64,000 nt of DNA from Acephala macrosclerotiorum (taxonomy: Eukaryota > Ascomycota > Leotiomycetes > Helotiales > Mollisiaceae). Positions 37,106-48,295 of this stretch are shown in pieces. The stretch is taken from NCBI GenBank assembly GCA_014904845.1, contig MU119391.1:1-64000 (forward strand), read 5' to 3'. Numbering within the stretch: position 1 is the first letter of the stretch; every line of letters starts with the position of its first letter. The notes beneath the pieces were generated by a model. That model was not told where the DNA came from. It was given only the letters and a program-made list of their open reading frames with translations, and made no database searches. Made by a program: the position numbers and the translations under genes.

Positions 37106-37971
37106 CAATTAAGGGCTCGTAATTTGTGACAATGGTTTCACAAAAATAGTCTCAATGCGATAAAGAAATTGTAGTATGTTGACATGAAGCCGCATTATCA
37201 ATTATACATAGTTTCACTAGGCAGTTTGGCCTAATGCCGATGTTCCAGCGAGAGCACTATATCAAGCAGACATTTCCACCTAGCTAGACAGACAGATTTG
37301 ACACCAATACCATACATTTTGCCCTGACCATTTCCGCAACTGATAGAAGTCTAGCCTGAGATCCAGGCTGGGAAGTCAAAGTCATAGTGCATCTCGCATT
37401 CTGTAATTTTTCCAAATGCCGAAGCTTTCACTAATCGATGCAGAGTGCGGAAGTCGGAGTCGTAGCGACGATCTGGAAGAGTTAGATGAAGATGTATGGT
37501 GTAGGGAGGGGGTGGGAGCAAGGATTTGGAAAACGGTGAGGATTCGGCCGCTTTTCTTGGAGGCGGCGATTACACGGTCTGCTTCTTCTGTGGAGACTGT
37601 GAAGGGTTTCTCGACGACGGCTTCCATTCATTAGCAAGTACCTAGGTATCCTGTTCGGATGGAAACTAAGACATACCGTGTTTCCCAGCCAAGAGTGCCT
37701 TCTCAGCGAACTCAGCGTGTGTATCATGATGTGTGCAAACGATCACGATATCGATGTTCGGATCAGCAAAGAACTCGTCAGCAGTCTGATAATGCTTTGC
37801 AGCCGGATAGTCGACTGTGCAATGTTTTCCTTTCTCGACTTTCCCGCTTGGTGCTGGGGCGCGCTGCAGGAAAGCATAGACTTTGAGATCTGGATTGGGG
37901 AGAATGAAGGGGAGGTGGAAGCTTTTCGTGGAGAAGCCGTACCCCATCAAGCCAACATTGAGAGGAGCCAT

Positions 37972-38488
37972 GACTGCAATCTCAGATCAAAGCAAGTCTT
38001 CGAAGTTTGAGGATATTCAAAAGTAATGATAACATGTTGATGATGAGGCGACGTCGACGTGGGGTCAAGTTCAGGCTGAATGAACTTAGTGAGGGGCAAT
38101 CCCACTAAAGCCTTAGGGAGACTCTAATAGGGGGCGTGGCGGAAAGGTAGTTCCGCGAGCAGATAACAGTAACTCGTGAAGTCTGGAACTTCGAATTTGA
38201 CGTACCTCTGAATATAAGCTTTCAACAGCCTACCCATGCCGAAGCTTGGATAGTCGATTCCCGGCTTGGACTTCACGCTGTTGTTTCCGGGTGAGCCAAC
38301 ACCCGAGCATGAAAACGTGATTGGTCAGTCACCTCGGCTTCGGGTGCTGTCAGCCACAATTAGACTAGATAAACACCTCAACATATCTACTTGAACTGCT
38401 TTCTTCGATCATTTTACAAAGACATTGAAGTTGTTCTTTTCAAGAAAGTCGAAGCTTGAGACCACACTATCTTCTTTTCCTGTTTAGA
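37972..38488. promoter_or_regulatory. Divergent intergenic/promoter region
   Basis: A head-to-head spacer between the split oxidoreductase gene (minus) and the hemerythrin-like gene (plus). It contains GGGG-rich patches (AATAGGGGGCGTGG near 38128, stress-element-like). The leader before 38489 is T/C-rich. No gene seen. Confidence 0.35.
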
Positions 38489-39415
38489 ATGAGCGCCAGC
38501 CCGTCTTCCCCCAAGCCCTGGGCCGACACCCCCCTCGTAATGATTCCAACCCCAATGTTCCTAACTAAAAAAGTTAGCAACCCCCTTTCTATATCCACAG
38601 GTAGTTGGACTCACCATCTTGCGCCAGCACGATCTATTCACAAGCGGAGCAAGCCACATGTGCATGGTCCACAACTCCATCTTCCGAGGCTACAACTCCA
38701 TCTATCACCAAGCACCACACATCTCAGAAGCAGATAAAGCAAATTTCATCAGCTACTGTCTGGCATGGCATAAATTCCTGAAGTCGCATGCCGACAACGA
38801 AGATAACAGTCTGTTTCCAAAGACCGAGGAACTTTTGGATGATAAGACGATTTTTGAGGAGTCGCATAAGGAGCATGGTAAGTCCGAACTCTTCGGGGAC
38901 GAGATAAAGAATGGAATGAGATGAATTGATAGTAAAGTGATGTGTGTGCAGATGCCTTCATGCCTGGTGTTGCCAAATTTCAACAATACCTCCTCAACCT
39001 CAAGTCCCCAACCGACTTCTCAGGAACCAAACTCCTAGAGATAATGGCCACGTTCCAAGATCCGTTCGAAGCACACATGCGTTCTGAAATCTCCACCATA
39101 GCAGCACTAGCTCAACACCAACGGACACCTAAGGAAGGAAGCGAAGAAGAGAAGTCTACCCAGGCCGCCTTCGACACTCGTGAGGGGAACGCCATCGTCA
39201 AGGCGGGGGTGACGGATGTGCTGCCTTTCTTTCTGTTCAATTTCGATTCTGAATATGAGGATGGTTTGTGGAGGGATTGGCCGCCGATTCCGGGGCTTGC
39301 GAGGTGGGGACTGATAAGTGTTGCGAGGGTCATGCATCCGGGCTGGTGGAAGTTTGCGAGTTGTGATGCGGGGAGAAGGAGGAAGGAGTTGTACGCTGTC
39401 GCATATTCGAATTGA
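38489..39415 (+). CDS. Hemerythrin-like (HHE) domain protein
   Basis: Three exons (38489-38572, 38628-38877, 38952-39415) give 265 residues with consistent phases. The N-terminus is MSASPSSPKPWADTPL. The HHE-type four-helix metal-binding core follows: HNSIFRGYNSIYHQAPHI, WHKFLKSHADNEDNSLFP, ESHKEH and DPFEAHMRSEIS, supplying repeated His and Glu/Asp ligands. The C-terminal half ends with HPGWWKFASCDAGRRRKELY, common in the fungal family. Such proteins bind a di-iron centre and may sense or carry oxygen; the role in fungi is not established. The stop lies only 122 bp from that of the convergent alcohol dehydrogenase, so 3' UTRs probably overlap. Confidence 0.88.
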
Positions 39416-39537
39416 GCTCCTGAACAAGAGCATGAAAATGAAATAACACCAAAAATCACAAGAAATGCATAGAAATTCCAGACATTGCAAATTAAAACGC
39501 CGTTTAATTCTCCGACATGGCACACCGACACTCTCGT

Positions 39538-40612
39538 TCAGTGCGCCAAGTCAGCGAAAAGTACCCCACGGTACCTCATCTTCCCCTCATCCAACTTCTT
39601 CAAACTCTCCTTCACACCCCCCAAATCCAACGGAAACTTCTCAATAACAGGCTTGACCCCATGCAAAGCCGCAAACTGCAACATCTCCACATAAACCCTC
39701 TTCGGCGGCACCGTACTCCCAATGATCTTCCACCCCGACAACAAGAATTGCATGAAAGGAACCTCGAGTTTTGTCTCAAAGTCTGTGATTGTGAGAGGGT
39801 AGATGGATGCCATAGGTGCCAGGATGCTGGCGTATTGGTTCCAGTCGGGCATTTTGGAGGTAGTGATCAGGAGGTGGCTGATCTTTCGGGGGACTTCAAG
39901 CTTATCGACGCCTTTGGTGGCGACAAAGTGGTGGGCTCCGAGCTTGAGGGCTTCGTCTTTCTTTTCTTCACTTCCGCTCAATGCCACAACCTCACATCCT
40001 AAAGCTCTTGCAAATTGCAGGGCAAGATGTCCCAGTCCACCGATTCCGACAACACCGACAACATCCGTAGCTTTCAATCCGAATTGTGTGAGTGGAGCGA
40101 ATACCGTGATGCCGGCGCACATGAGAGGTGCTGCGACTTCCGAGGACACGTTGTCTGGGATATGGAAGAGATAGGGCTCTTTCCAAACAGCGCCGGACCC
40201 GAAGGATCCTTGGTCAGTGTTGCCGAAACCGTACATTTTGCGGTTGTTGGTACAGTAGATCCATTCTCCCGCGATACAATGCTCACACACATTGCAAACT
40301 TCGTTCATATATCCCCAACCTGCGCGATCCCCACTGCAGAAATCATCAGTTCCTGTTTTCTAAGGAAGGGGGGGGGGAGAATCGGGCTTACACTTTGAAT
40401 GATTTGACATCGGGTCCGATAGCCTTCACGATCCCGACACCTTCGTGTCCAAGTCCTTGGTCAACGAACTTGTAGTGCTCATCTGTGCCACAGACTCCAG
40501 AATGGGTAATCTCGATGTAGATCTCATCGCTTTTGAGGGCTGGTCTTGTGGTTTTGGCAGCGGAGATCTCGCCTGTTGGAGAACCTTTGAAGTAATTGAT
40601 CTCGAAAGTCAT
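39538..40612 (-). CDS. Zinc-dependent alcohol dehydrogenase (MDR, CAD/ADH6-like)
   Basis: Two exons (40612-40392, 40333-39538; 58-bp intron) give 338 residues. Catalytic zinc ligands are visible: Cys in HSGVCGTDEH, the GHEGVG motif, and Cys in PLMCAGITVF. Structural zinc cysteines lie in CNVCEHCIAGEWIYC. The Rossmann motif is GIGGLGHLALQFA. This is the cinnamyl-alcohol-dehydrogenase-like group of NADP(H) aldehyde reductases that act on bulky or aromatic aldehydes; the substrate here is inferred only by family. The intron contains a ten-base C/G homopolymer near its donor. No signal peptide, so probably cytosolic. Convergent with the hemerythrin-like gene. Confidence 0.92.
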
Positions 40613-41360
40613 GTCTGTTTCGAAATAGGTGCTTGGTGTTAGCTTGGCGGAAGATCTTTGATGTGGAGGGGTTGATGGACGAAGTGAAATGAAGTGGATG
40701 TTGAGGTTGCTACGGATGCTCAGCTAGAAGTCGTCGAAAGCCAGCATTTATATCCCAACCCCTCTCGGCCGTGCCAACATCCCACGATGCAGTCTTTGAA
40801 ATCCGACCTGCAGAAATTCGGTCATGAGATAAACTTCATTGCGTCCTCTCACTACCACCCTCACTACCGCCTTGACGCTCTTCGTCCCAAATCTAAAGTC
40901 CGCATTGCAAACTTCCATAGTCGCTCTGAAGTTGTGGCGTTCATCGAGCTATTGGCCCTTATTTCCTCTTCGGGCAAAAGGACGGATGCGATGTCTACTT
41001 GGAAGTCGTTGATTCGTCACCTAAATCCGATGCCTGCGTTACGCATTATTCAGCAGGGCTGCAGGAAACCCCGTATTTAAGATTTATCCGAATGTTGTTC
41101 GATCCGGACCAAGAGGAGTTGAGAATCGTGAGGACCTATCGTACGAGAAGCTGCAGATTCGTCAGTGAGTGTTGACGCCGATGGGGGATGGATAGTAATC
41201 ACCCTCACCTTGTGCTGGGGCTCGCTTAAGAAGTAATGCCGCCCCCTCTTTTCGTTTGGCGTTCGTCCCCTAAAATTCCGGAGTCTCCCTGAGCGACAAC
41301 ATCTTCACTGGAAGAGAGAGAGAGCGTGGAAATATAAGCTGATCGTGATAGCAGGACGAG
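40613..41360. other. Intergenic, promoter of the alcohol dehydrogenase
   Basis: The plus-strand frame 40694-41080 (128 codons) starts inside the likely promoter and has no domain, so I leave it out. The remainder is spacer downstream of the zinc-finger gene, with a GA-repeat near 41310. Confidence 0.35.
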
Positions 41361-42507
41361 CTATGGAAACATGAACTGGTCGCTCTGAACCGGAGAGCCG
41401 ACCTGGGAGGTGCTGGCGTGCTCCACCTGATGCTTCAACAGATCCCTCCTCCTGAAGTATCCTTTCCCGCCTACGCGATTGCATCCCAACTCAGGGCACG
41501 GGAACGGACTCTCATCGTGCACTTCACGCAAATGCCTCGTGAATTCCTTCTGTGTTCGGAAAACGAGTTGCTGCGAATTTCCGAAGAATGAAGTGGTAGA
41601 AGCTTGAGAATGGTATGCACATCCGTCGTGAGGACAGGCCGTAATACTTTTTCTGGCAACGCGCTTCAGAGGAAATGGCACTTGCTGATCATGAGTTTCG
41701 TCGGGATTGCTATGGTGGTGAAAGTTTCGGAGATGTTGAATCAGGTGATCTCGACGATGAAAGGCGTTGGAGCCCGAGTACTTCGAGCAGTACAGGCATG
41801 GATGCAGCACCCTGGGATTGAACTTGTCAAGATGCCTGTTTAGGCAGTCGAATCGAGAGAATGGCTCGCCGCAAATGCAGGCGTAAGTTCTGTGCTGTGT
41901 TTCCTTTGCGTGGTCGTCTAATTTGGTCTTGTTCTGAAATCGTTCGTGGCATTGCTGGCACGAGTTGAAAGCTATTAATTTAACTTGCGCATGCTGAGGC
42001 TGCGTCTTCTCGCTGCTGGCTGCCACAGAGGGTTCAAAGTCTGATAAAGCAGCAGATTGCACAGGACTACTCGGGCCATATCCATATCTGGAGTCAGTTG
42101 TTAGTCGTTAGTCGTTTTCAAGAGAGAAGGGGGAACACAACTGACGAGTCTTGAAGCTCAAAAGGCACTCCGCCTTGCGTCCAATGTAGACCCCCGTCTT
42201 GATCAAGAGCATCGGGACCTGGAGAAAAGGCAAACGAGGTAGGAGCGCCATGCGGGGATGCGGGTGGCGCGTAAGTGGTGTGGTTGAAACGTAGCCCAAG
42301 ATAACCGAGTGCATGATCACGTGATAATGATCTCTCAAAAAATGACGGCTCTTGTTGAGACGGAGGGAGGATCTGGGCGGTCACTGAATGAGTATCTTCA
42401 ATAAGTGGCATGTTATAGTCTTGGAGATTGAGATACGAATTCTCGTCAAGCTGCCAGTATAATAATTCCGCAGGATCACGTGGACCTGCTGTCCATGAGT
42501 GTGACAT
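41361..42507 (-). CDS. C2H2 zinc-finger protein, five fingers, probable transcription factor
   Basis: Two exons (42507-42146, 42087-41361; 58-bp intron with GTCAGT donor) give 362 residues. The N-terminal third is acidic/aromatic and low in order (LLYWQLDENSYLNLQDYNM). Five C2H2-like fingers occupy the second half: CQQCHERFQNKTKLDDH, a short second finger (CICGEPFSRFDCLNRH), then HPCLYCSKYSG...HLIQH, ACPHDGCAYH...FTRHLREVH and CPELGCNRVGGKGYFRRRDLLKH. Degenerate spacing with long inserts is usual in fungal C2H2 proteins of unknown target. No linked pathway tells what it controls. Confident as a nucleic-acid-binding protein, not as a particular regulator. Confidence 0.88.
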
Positions 42508-45500
42508 TGTGAGTTGCCTTGCCTTCTTTCGCCTCGTCCAATCAGATATTCACTATGTATGCAACCGTATCTGAAGTGGACAGGATGAGAGGGGCTGGAA
42601 AGGCTGTGGGCTATTTGCTTGGGTCCGGTTTGGCGAGGTTTCCGATGCAAGAGACAAAAGGACAATCCCGGTTCAAAAGATTTGGTTTGGATTTTCAATA
42701 TAGATCTTGAGACTCCTTACCAGAAATTGGACAAATGGAGATCGATTAGAGCTGATCTTGATGAGCATTTAAGCTTTGCAGAGAAGGGCATTCCATTGTC
42801 CTAAATACTTCTGCTATGCGAGGCGTGTGAGGAAAGGCCACTCCAGAAAGCATATCCAAAAACCCCCGACGTGGTGGTGGTGTCTCGCGTATCCACACAC
42901 ATTATTTAAGTTGTTAGCCGCATCTGGCTGGCCTGTGAACCGGGAATTTGTAGACCAGAACCCATGGAAGACCAGTTACAAACGACTTACTCGCAAGCCC
43001 AATAAGCCCCATCCGTGGCCAACCCCCTGGTTATGCATCAACCCGTGTGAACCTTGCAAACACTCAGGAAGTTGCAAATCACCCAGGAAGTTGCAGACCA
43101 CTAGGACCTAAATCAAACATCCGCCGCGAGGCATAATGAAAAGGAAGCTGGGTGTGCGCGAACCAGGTTTCCTAGCATCACTCGGTGGCAGCACTGGAAG
43201 ACTAGTGGTAACGGCGACGCAGTCGCGGTCCCGTGATTGAGGACAAGGTGCTGCCAACCCACAGCACACCCCTTGAAGACTAAGTTTTAAAGAAACTTAA
43301 TCACCCTTTATCTAGGCCTATTTAGGACCAATTTAGAGACGTACAGACCCATTCCTCGCACCCAGCTTGACACTGTCTCCATGTTCTACTGTCGAAATGA
43401 TCCTATGAAAAGCTAAACGACGCGAATTTCCGCGGCATTGTAGACAGCCTGAGGAAAGTCATCAAGCGCACCGTGTTCGACTCTATGAAGACGCATTCTC
43501 GTGGTCGTCCAGACTCCAAATACATGAAAACTTCTAGATCTTCAAGACATGAAAATGACCCCGCAATTGACGACCCTGCGATTGACACAACTCTTGAACC
43601 TCAACGCTTCGCGCAGCGATATTCATACTTGTGGTAAGTGTTTCAATCATCAATGGCAAATCAATTGCACGTTGAAGGTGTGCTGGTCTAATTCCACAGA
43701 TTTTGATGTGGTCAGTTGTATTGACTGCATTTTGATGCTCAATTGGCTGTTCATTCTAGGGTGTTGGTCCAAGGTCTACAATTCACCCCAACGATTGAGA
43801 TATCAGCAACCTCACAAATTGGTTCGTACCAGTCTCGTGATTCTCCGATGAGATTTCGAACTGGATGGACCCATCTCAAAAATGGCTGTCAGGTTCTGGC
43901 GACCGCCCTTTAACAAGTCGAATTGCAGGTGTTCATACTCGGTGACTGCAAAAGTTCACCGACACTCCCTCTCCAATATAGCGATCAGCCTTGCGGACCA
44001 TTGCCTAACGAAACCATTTTCCATTTCAAGACACCAAGATAACATGTCGCCCTTTCGTCTCCCGAAATCTTGCAGCAAGACCCATTTCAAGCCAATCATA
44101 CCAATCACTAACTTCTGCGGATGCCACGTATGCCCTCAAGCAACTGGAAACAAAGGGAAGGTTGCCTGCGAAGAAATGATGATGATTCGAAGAATTGAGA
44201 AAGCAGATGCAAGTGTCTGGAGAAGGATCGAAAGGTCGAAGTCGGTGAGAGCTAGAATGCGATGCCATTGAGACGGTGGTAAGCTTGATTGGTCGAAGGG
44301 CGAGAGTGTGCTTCGGATCTGCAATCGTTCAACGAAGCTTCCTCGCCCTCTTCACAGCCTTGCCGGATAAATGTTCGTTTGCATGAAATGAACATGGTAG
44401 GGGGGAAAAGCAACAAAGAACAGACCTGATTGGCAAAAGGGCAAGTGAGTGTGCGAGATAATGAAAAAGCGCGAGATGTGGCGCATCTCGCCCTTTTTAC
44501 AAGACAAAGCGGGAATATCCGAAATTAAATCGCCCTTTCATAAGTAAAGTCCTCCAGCCCAGCTTCGAAAGAATGCGATTGTTCAATCACGACTAACTTC
44601 TCAGAGGCAATAGAGCGATGGTTTATCACGTGCTAAATCTTCGATAATATGAGCTGGGCATTTTGCAACTTGGACTACCACCTTTCAAGGGAACGAATAA
44701 TCAAAAAGGCGATGATGAAGCTCATAGGAGGTTTAGACGAATTAGAAGAATATGTTAGAAGACTTGAAAATGTCACATGATGCCTGATCACTGATCACAA
44801 GGTTTTGAGCTTCGGCCTTTCAAAGACGAGAAGTTATCGCAAATCGTTCTCATTGCATTAACATAAGTGGATAGATGCAAGAACCAGGAAACAGAGACGA
44901 ACAAAAATCCAAAACTGTATCAAGACGATTCCAGCTCCCAACTGGTAAACCCCACTCTCTGTATGTCCTCATCCGAAAATTGCTCATCAGACATGCAAGA
45001 AGATGAATCAGGGCATAGATTTTCAATTCTAACAAGTTCGCAACACCTCAAGCACCGTCAACTCCGTCAAAAGCCTTTTCTCTAAGCGATGCGGCCCCGT
45101 GAGATAGAAAAAGCAACACCTGACATCCAAAATACATGTGGGGAAAAATCAAACTGCGACCCATCACACCAACACTCGTTCGATGTTCCATTCCAGCTTC
45201 TCTCTCCTGAATCCCAATCCCTCTCGGGCCTTCAATCCGAGCTGGAAATATACCGCCTAGGATCCAAATTACCTCTCCTCAGCCCACGATCCTCAAATTC
45301 TGGTACCACAGTCTCGGCGTCAAGCACAAAAATACATAGACGCGTGCAACTTCAGTCTTCAAATCGTACCTAAGAAGGGTAAATGAAAGTAAGCCTTGAA
45401 TTAAATAGAATCTGCCCACTGTTTAATTTGAGGGCAGAGGGGTACAAGCGAGGGAGGCTCAAGCTCAAGATAGAAATGCCGGATGATCAGTTGGGGTTAA

Positions 45501-46384
45501 TAAGAGACAAATATAGGAAGGGAAAGAGCCGGGGCTGGGGTGGATGGGTAGATGGGTAGATCCGTGGATCATCTGCGCGTGTTGGTGGCGGTCGGCTTGG
45601 AATAGAACGGGAACGGGATGTTTGCCGGGAGTGGCTGACATCCCGGACTGTGCATCGTGAAAAGGAGGGGCAGGTGAAGACTCGAGAACTGGAATGAAAA
45701 TATCGTCAACAATATTGAGGAGAATTGTGAGAGTGAACCTCATGTCTGTCGGAAGTACTCATCGAGATGCGCCTCCAGACTCCCCCACTTGCTCACTCAC
45801 TGTCTCATTGTAGAGTTCTGACTTGGCTCTTCTACTTCTCCCTATTCGTGTTGATCAGGTGTTCGAGAGGCGCAGTCGTAGACGCTTCCTTGCAGCATCT
45901 ACCCGAAGCCGATTATACGACCTCACACTCGCCTAGCCGCAGCCACATCCAACTTTCACCCCCAATGTACACCACCATTCACACCACTCAGCATCCATTC
46001 ACTGCCAGTGGCACACCCGATGCAAATGGCAGTGCCAGAAAGATACACACGAAGCCCAAGCTCCCTTCTCAGTGGCTGAAATAATCGAGCTTGCATGAAG
46101 AGCACGCAGGCCCCCCGGATTTGTGAGCTGCTTCCACAATTGCTACCATTACCAACTGCAGATGGATGGCCCAAGATAAGTCAGACCTCGCTTTCGATTA
46201 TTTAGTTAGATTAACCGTTTGCAATTCACTTTTGGCACTCGGCCCGGCCCTGTGTGCCCTACCTGTGCCACCCACTTGGTTGGGTCGGGAGGTTTCCTTT
46301 ATGTATCGTCCAGTCCCATCCACCCTCCACCCTCCACCCTCCACAATTGCATTGTCGTTGATCAACCACCAAAGACAAGACAAG
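42508..46384. other. 3.9-kb intergenic region, no gene firmly supported
   Basis: Contains the promoters of the zinc-finger gene (left) and the one-pass membrane protein (right). A plus-strand open stretch at about 43409-43632 reads KLNDANFRGIVDSLRKVIKR and ends at a possible GTAAGTG donor, but it lacks an ATG in frame and a matching next exon. Frames at 43882-44271, 45089-45373 and 45767-46084 look like chance. Nothing resembling tRNA or rRNA was seen. Confidence 0.4.
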
Positions 46385-48295
46385 ATGCGCACCAGTGTTT
46401 TGCGATCACAGGGCGACTGTCCCAAGGGCCAGCAATGGTATTCCTGCGGAACCAATGGTTTTACAGGTTGCTGTTCAGCAGTCAACGTCTGCGATTTGTC
46501 GAGCTGTCCGGATTCCGCATCTTCTACCTCAGCCTCACAGCTGGACACTACGACTCTGACTGTGTCCGCTACATACTCCGCGATCTCCACTCCATCCTCC
46601 TCGGTCTTGGATTCGAGCTCCACGCTACCTTCGACGACTTCGATACTTAATAATGCAGGCCTGGCGGATTCAACAACATCGACTATGACTGCAACGGCAT
46701 CATCTTCGGAAACCAGCTCCAGCTCGGCTTCAAAACCCAACGCAACACCGATCATTGCAGGTGTGGTTGCAGGAGTTGTTTTCCTATCAATCATGTCAGT
46801 ACCGATCTGGTTCTGCTTTCGAAGACGCAAGCAAAAGAAGACCAAGACAATCCGCAATTCAATCTTGGAATTCAGAGCACCAAACAAGGAGTCTGTTCTC
46901 GGCCGATCGACCGGGCAGTCATTCCAAGATAACGAGACGGGAGTCTATGAACCATTCGGAGGTATGTCCTACCCTCATTACCAGATCATTAGAACAGAAT
47001 TGCTGACGATGCTCATAGGACGCTACCAATCACACAGCTCATCCCCCACAACGGCACCTCAACCTCTCCCGGCAATCTCGCCAACCTCACCTCTGTCTCA
47101 CATCAGCAGCCACTCCCACACGCACACCCGAACCCAACACCAACACCAACACCAACACCAAACCCGCCCCCAACTTCCCTCCCGCTCTCCGCCGAGAAAG
47201 CTCTCCGACCCCATATCTCCCGTCCAAGAAATTGAAGATGCATCTTTGCCAACCGACCCCGAAAAAGCGGCCTTGACACGCCCACCCGAGCATGAACATC
47301 CGATTTATGGCTTGCCTGCTTTCCTTACCTCATCCGAACCTCACCCCGGAATCCCTTTATCCCCAAATCTAGAACCTATCCACTCAGCGCCAGCGACATT
47401 GCAAGACTTACCAGGTTTCGTTGCTAGGACATCAGTTGAGCAAGAACGAGAACGATACCGAAAGAGTTTGTCTTTGCCTAGGCGAACATCGGAAGTAACT
47501 CGCAGCACCACAACATCTCGCCGTCACCAGGTGTGGAGGAATAGCGAGTATATGGCTGGTTCCTCTTCAGCCTCGAAACTAAGTCCTTCTGTGTCACAAC
47601 TTGAGAATTCTCTCGTTCCTGGAAGATCAGAGTTAGATAGTGGAGAAATCAATATCCGCTCTCCGATCCCTGGCCGCAGCGAACTAGACGGCGGTTTGGT
47701 TCCTGAACAATTCCTCACACCTTCACTCCCACGCCACACCTCAAGCTCAGGTCATATCCAAAGAGGAAACACAACCTCAACAATGCATTCCGTCCCCATC
47801 GGTCCAGGCGTCGATTCCACCTCCCCCACCTCATTCTACTCCCAGGGCTCATTCTCTCTACCTCACCAACGACGACAACAACAAATGACAGGACCCAAAG
47901 GTCTCGACCTCGCTTCGCCCATCTTAACCAGCATCACCGCCCGTTACTCCTCTCCCCTGGATTCGTATTTCAAGTCCCCATCTCTATACGTCTCTACGCA
48001 AGAGATTCTGGATGGACATAATAAGGAAGTTGTTTCCCCGCTCTCCAGCTCCTCAGAAGTTGGACGATGGAGCGGCTCTACGGCTCTTGGAAATCTCGCA
48101 CCCGGAGGCCTGGAACTTGGCAGTCGATCCAAGGGAGGCTTTGGAAATGCCAATTTTGGTGATATTGGGGATATGCTTGGGGATAGGTTTGTGGGCGAGA
48201 GCGAGAGGCAGAAACAGATGAGAGAGGAGCTCACACCATTGAGCGCCATGAGCCCGGACGTCGAAAGGGAATGGGGCGAGTGGGCTTTTAGGTGA
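46385..48295 (+). CDS. Single-pass membrane protein with Cys-rich N-terminus and Ser/Thr-rich stalk
   Basis: Two exons (46385-46961, 47019-48295) give 617 residues. The ATG at 46385 follows an A-rich leader; the in-frame extension to 46166 has no conserved feature. An N-terminal Cys cluster (DCPKGQQWYSCGTNGFTGCC, then VCDLSSCP) resembles the short extracellular module of fungal wall-sensor-like proteins. A Ser/Thr-rich stalk follows (to residue about 120), then one membrane span (IIAGVVAGVVFLSIMSVPIWFCF) and a basic stop-transfer RRRKQKK. The long cytosolic tail is disordered and Ser/Pro-rich with a His/Gln run (TQHQHQHQHQ) and repeated PGRSELD motifs. No classical signal peptide is obvious, so the topology is inferred. 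A sensor or scaffold role is possible but unproven. Confidence 0.8.
   Translation: MRTSVLRSQGDCPKGQQWYSCGTNGFTGCCSAVNVCDLSSCPDSASSTSASQLDTTTLTVSATYSAISTPSSSVLDSSSTLPSTTSILNNAGLADSTTSTMTATASSSETSSSSASKPNATPIIAGVVAGVVFLSIMSVPIWFCFRRRKQKKTKTIRNSILEFRAPNKESVLGRSTGQSFQDNETGVYEPFGGMSYPHYQIIRTELLTMLIGRYQSHSSSPTTAPQPLPAISPTSPLSHISSHSHTHTRTQHQHQHQHQTRPQLPSRSPPRKLSDPISPVQEIEDASLPTDPEKAALTRPPEHEHPIYGLPAFLTSSEPHPGIPLSPNLEPIHSAPATLQDLPGFVARTSVEQERERYRKSLSLPRRTSEVTRSTTTSRRHQVWRNSEYMAGSSSASKLSPSVSQLENSLVPGRSELDSGEINIRSPIPGRSELDGGLVPEQFLTPSLPRHTSSSGHIQRGNTTSTMHSVPIGPGVDSTSPTSFYSQGSFSLPHQRRQQQMTGPKGLDLASPILTSITARYSSPLDSYFKSPSLYVSTQEILDGHNKEVVSPLSSSSEVGRWSGSTALGNLAPGGLELGSRSKGGFGNANFGDIGDMLGDRFVGESERQKQMREELTPLSAMSPDVEREWGEWAFR

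Larger units (their letters stand above)
25860..37345 (+). mobile_element. Older Ty1/Copia LTR retrotransposon, interrupted by a younger one
   Basis: Flanked by a perfect 5-bp target duplication GAAGT (25855-25859 and 37346-37350). The 5' LTR is 25860-26102 (243 bp). The 3' LTR is 31616-31623 plus 37111-37345 (8 + 235 = 243 bp). LTR ends form the inverted pair TGTCAGTTG...CAAYTRATA. Without the nested element the total is about 6.0 kb. The plus strand carries a badly mutated Copia reverse transcriptase near 29940-30260: QFDIVNAFDQIQIDELIY and FFYVDNICVLY (YVDD changed to YVDN). All genes are full of stops and no protein can be made. LTR copies differ almost only by C/T and G/A, the RIP signature, strongest on their inner sides. 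Confidence 0.92.
25569..37971 (-). pseudogene. Gfo/Idh/MocA-family oxidoreductase split by nested retrotransposons
   Basis: The 5' half runs 37971-37346. A Rossmann N-terminus (VGLMGYGFSTKSFHLPF), the CTHHDTHAEFAEKALLAGKH segment, a 56-bp intron at 37621-37676, then VVEKPF (the family EKP motif with its catalytic Lys) and a C-terminal start (YDSDFRTLHRLVKASAFGKI, DFDFPAWISG). The 3' half is 25854-25569: SPTYIPGQGIIFGLGSHTLDQA to a stop at 25569. Removing the 11.5-kb insert and one GAAGT copy joins the halves in frame, but with TAG where TGG (Trp) would fit, right beside the insertion. The second intron (acceptor CTAACTCTTCCAG near 37470) has no GT donor at the expected place. An intact protein would be an NAD(P)-dependent dehydrogenase of unknown substrate. 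Family call secure; clearly disrupted. Confidence 0.9.

Noticed and set aside
40694..41080. 128-codon plus-strand frame upstream of the alcohol dehydrogenase
   Set aside because: Starts in the likely promoter and shows no domain or homology that I recognise.
43409..43632. Open stretch with a repeated DPAID motif and a possible donor
   Set aside because: No in-frame ATG and the next exon could not be found in phase.
46166..46384. In-frame upstream extension of the one-pass membrane protein
   Set aside because: The 73 extra residues lack conserved features and the A-rich leader before 46385 suits a start there.
46198..46887. 229-codon minus-strand frame over the membrane-protein gene
   Set aside because: Antisense shadow of the Ser/Thr-rich stalk.
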